From positions 62,001-126,000 of the forward strand of contig NW_020170535.1 of NCBI RefSeq assembly GCF_000524195.1: DNA of 64,000 nucleotides. Direction: 5' to 3'. This DNA comes from Echinococcus granulosus. Taxonomy: Eukaryota > Platyhelminthes > Cestoda > Cyclophyllidea > Taeniidae. The position numbers were made by a program, and so were the translations under genes. The notes under the pieces are model-generated. The model was given only the letters and a program-made list of their open reading frames with translations. It did not search any database and was not told the origin of the DNA. Below, one piece after another: positions 61,754 to 64,000 of this stretch; the first letter of the stretch is position 1, and each line of letters starts with the position of its first letter.

Positions 61754-62006
61754 AAGTGAGGGAAGGAAGATGTATTAGTCACTCTCTCATTGCTTTAATC
61801 TTCACCTCCCCATCCATCCCTCCAGAGGACCATATACACACATGAAGAGACGCGCCTTGAAAGAGCTAGCGCGTAGTTCATCTTTTAGCGCCAAAGTGAA
61901 GTGACAAGAGAGTTGGTAGAAAAAGTGATATCTAAGTGTGGGTCTATGTGTACTCTCCCTACTCCGTTAATGCTGCTCCTTTTCCTACTTATTCCTCTCC
62001 ACCTAG

Positions 62007-62129
62007 CCCCTCTTTATTCACTTCGGCGGAAGCAAGCCTTCTCACTTTCCTAGTTAACCACCTGACCAGAAATTTGTTAGTGGGTCTGATACTGACATCA
62101 ATGGGTTACCAAAGCCGGCGCAAATACTT
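62007..62129 (+). CDS. Candidate exon, plus strand, unknown protein
   Basis: A strong pyrimidine tract and acceptor (TATTCCTCTCCACCTAG) open about 40 codons with protein-like texture (FTSAEASLLTFLVNHL, LVGLILTSMGYQSRRK). They are followed by a donor-like GTAGGT after 62129 (phase 2). The frame itself ends at a TAG at 62131-62133. The frame is also open upstream to 61936, just after a TAA. A GC-rich, promoter-like segment lies at 61.5-61.9 kb, so this could be near the 5' end of a gene. No family recognised. Confidence 0.33.
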
Positions 62130-62567
62130 GTAGGTGATTTTCACACAATAATGTGGGCTGGGGTTTTTTCTTTTCTCGGAGCAGCCTTTAGGTAGTGAGA
62201 AGCACTCGAGTATCTGTGACGACGCGACAAGACATATGAGAGTCTGAAATGGATGTCAATGAGTTAATAAGGTACCTATAAGATCAGTGATGCAGCACTC
62301 GAGTTATTTCTGGCGCTTTTAAAAATCTTTACTTGCAATGTGTGGAAGGACCAAGGAACTAGTGGCACTTGTAGTGTAGACACAACTCAATCCTCTCAGG
62401 GCGGAGGACAAAAAGACAGGCATAGCAAGACGCTCGATTAGAATAAGTATTATTATATAACACTTTCATGTATGCGGATTTGGAAGTAGCAATATCATTA
62501 TTATTTCGTCAAAGATCCGAGGGTGATTGCAGCGTAGCTCTGATCCACCGTCGTAATGGTCCAACAG

Positions 62568-63965
62568 CGAATGCTGAAAGGATGTGGGACTTGGGAAGGA
62601 GAAAATTATCATTTCTTAACACCGAAGGAATCACAGGAAACTGAAATGACATATGGATTAAAATACATACGGCATATTCCAAGACAAAAATATGAAAGCG
62701 GCTTTATCAGAAGTGCACGTAAGAGCTGCTGGCATGGTGATTAAATCAGTCTTCCAAGCCATGGAGTTGCCGTAGTGGGAGACTACACACGAAACAGAAA
62801 AAAGATTTAAGCCTAAAACGTTTCAAGTAGTTTAATTATAAATTAGCCCAAGTAGAACTGTAAGGCCTCTCTTCGCGAGAAAGTGAAAACCATCTTCACA
62901 ATAGCCCTTACAACCAAAACAACTACTACCCTTCCAAGTGTGGCCATCACATGCTGGCTGGTCACATTTTCACTTTTCATTGTTCACATACATTCTCGTT
63001 GTTGATGCCGTGACCTCGAATGGGGGACAGATGGGGGTGAAATGGGGCATGGTAAGACTTTTCACACGACCCAAATAAACGCGAGTGGCGTTGCCTACTT
63101 TGGTGGCAGTTGGCGGGGGGGCGCTGGTGGCTCGAACTAGGCCAGCGGCCATTAGGAGAGGCCCCCAACTCAGCGGAGGAGGCCGACGCGCCAGAAGGTA
63201 CAAAGAGATGTGCAAAAGTCCGGGTTTTCGTTTGATGACTGTAAAACTTGTATAGCTGTAGAATAAAGCGCCATTTACCAATTGAAAAGGAGTTTTAACC
63301 AGTACCCTGGTTCTGATTGGTCAGTTCCCAAAGAAGATGAGCTGAGGGCTTCCTTAGCATTAGATTCCCACCAATTTATTAAAAATGTTAGTTTGTTAGA
63401 CGTTTTGGATGCCTAAATGAAATTCAGAAATTTAAAAACATGCGAGGACTAGATAAAGTAAAATTAGTACACTCAGTTTCAAACAACATCATCTAAGATG
63501 TATTCAAACAAGTTGACTCTACTAATTGTGCATTAATGAATTCCAAATCAATTTATTTTTTAAGTTTTTAGATGAAGTTAATCCCATCTCCAACAATTTG
63601 ATGTTTCAAGTAACAGGCAGATATTTCAAAAATTCAGTGAGCAAAAGGGAGTTTGTGATCTTGGAAGTTCATCCAACCGACAGGTACGATGCAGGGGCCC
63701 AGAAAATTTATTTGCCGCTCCATTAAGGTAGTAATATATGTACCCAATGCACTCCTCTTTACTCTCTTGTTTATGTATTAGTAAGTCTTCAGAAAATACT
63801 TTTATTTCATTTGCTTTGATTAATAACTGTCTAAATTGTGGGAGTTTTATTCGATCACACAATGCTAGGAGTATTGTAATACACGTTTGTTAAAATGTAC
63901 TTTTCAGACGAGAGACAGCCAGTAAAAGTGAACCTCATGATGGGTCAGACACCATTGGTCCCTGA
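62568..63965 (+). CDS. Candidate three-exon chain at the right edge, plus strand, unknown protein
   Basis: Three segments join in phase: 62568-62718 (phase 0 to 1, donor CAC|GTAAGA), 63572-63683 (acceptor TTTTTTAAGTTTTTAG, donor CAG|GTACGA, phase 1 to 2) and 63908-63965 (acceptor TACTTTTCAG, ending TGA). The joined product has about 106 residues, with segments such as TYGLKYIRHIPRQ, SKREFVILEVHP and a hydrophilic tail KSEPHDGSDTIGP. The last exon is also open to the window edge in another frame (acidic EEEEEE after LVPEGEG). If the preceding phase is different, the gene therefore continues beyond 64000. Splice sites of the first segment are mediocre. No homology recognised. Confidence 0.28.
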
Positions 63966-64000
63966 GGGGGAAGGTGAGGAAGAAGAGGAGGAGGGGAGGG

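Larger units (their letters stand above)
59061..62006. other. Mostly intergenic, with two terminal-repeat relics and promoter-like patches
   Basis: GC-richer patch at about 59570-59770 includes the acceptor-like TGTTGCTTGCAG, then CACCATGGCT in perfect Kozak context with only 14 codons before a stop. A frame near 60572-60763 has some protein texture (GRIYDSLHLGKANRF) and a weak donor, but no clear partner exon. Confidence 0.35.

Noticed and set aside
62970..63281. 103-codon minus-strand frame in a GC-richer patch
   Set aside because: Pro/Thr-rich by composition, in conflict with plus-strand exon candidates and without splice support. Possibly a repeat fragment.
1..64000. tRNA, rRNA, snRNA genes and CRISPR arrays
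   Set aside because: No tRNA B-box with a foldable cloverleaf, no rRNA-like sequence and no regularly spaced direct repeats were seen. The dispersed repeats are irregularly spaced and diverged.

Overview
The window is animal nuclear DNA. It has spliceosomal introns (GT-AG, from about 30 bp to 1.8 kb), AT-rich intergenic sequence, microsatellites and scaffold gaps filled with 100 Ns. The one gene that can be named is a SKI/SnoN-family TGF-beta co-repressor. The short introns, the gene spacing and an abundant small LTR-like repeat point to a parasitic flatworm, most likely a tapeworm. That assignment is inference: no ribosomal or mitochondrial marker is present to confirm it.

Layout. 1-14 kb: AT-rich DNA without a supportable gene, carrying several copies of the LTR-like repeat, one of them a complete element at about 7.7-8.8 kb. 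14.3-22.9 kb: the 3' part of a minus-strand gene of unknown family. Three exons (17950-17771, 16365-16143, 14477-14322) join in phase and end 26 bp before an AATAAA, and a possible further 5' exon lies at 22850-22668. 23-29 kb: intergenic or unresolved, turning CpG- and CA-rich just before the next gene. 29.2-37.0 kb: the SKI/SnoN homologue on the plus strand, six coding exons, 994 codons, all five introns phase-consistent. 37.9-38.2 kb: a probable terminal exon of a minus-strand gene, convergent with SKI. 43.9-53.1 kb: a set of plus-strand exon candidates, probably one or two large genes of unrecognised family, interspersed with LTR-like repeats. 62.0-64.0 kb: further plus-strand exon candidates running to the window edge.

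The most unusual component is the repeat family. Terminal repeats of about 190 bp starting TGTAG occur as at least eight solitary or fragmentary copies. They also flank three elements of about 0.9-1.1 kb (7.7-8.8, 46.2-47.3 and 58.2-59.1 kb) whose interiors resemble one another but encode no polymerase. This is the architecture of a terminal-repeat retrotransposon in miniature (TRIM), a class already reported from tapeworms. Most copies lie at 44.7-61.0 kb and none was seen at 9-44 kb, which includes the SKI gene.

Together the window holds one regulatory gene of developmental signalling (SKI/SnoN, nuclear, SMAD-dependent repression), fragments of at least three genes I cannot name, and a large non-coding fraction shaped by a small non-autonomous retroelement. 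All exon calls other than SKI rest on splice-site quality, reading-phase agreement and amino-acid texture, not on homology.
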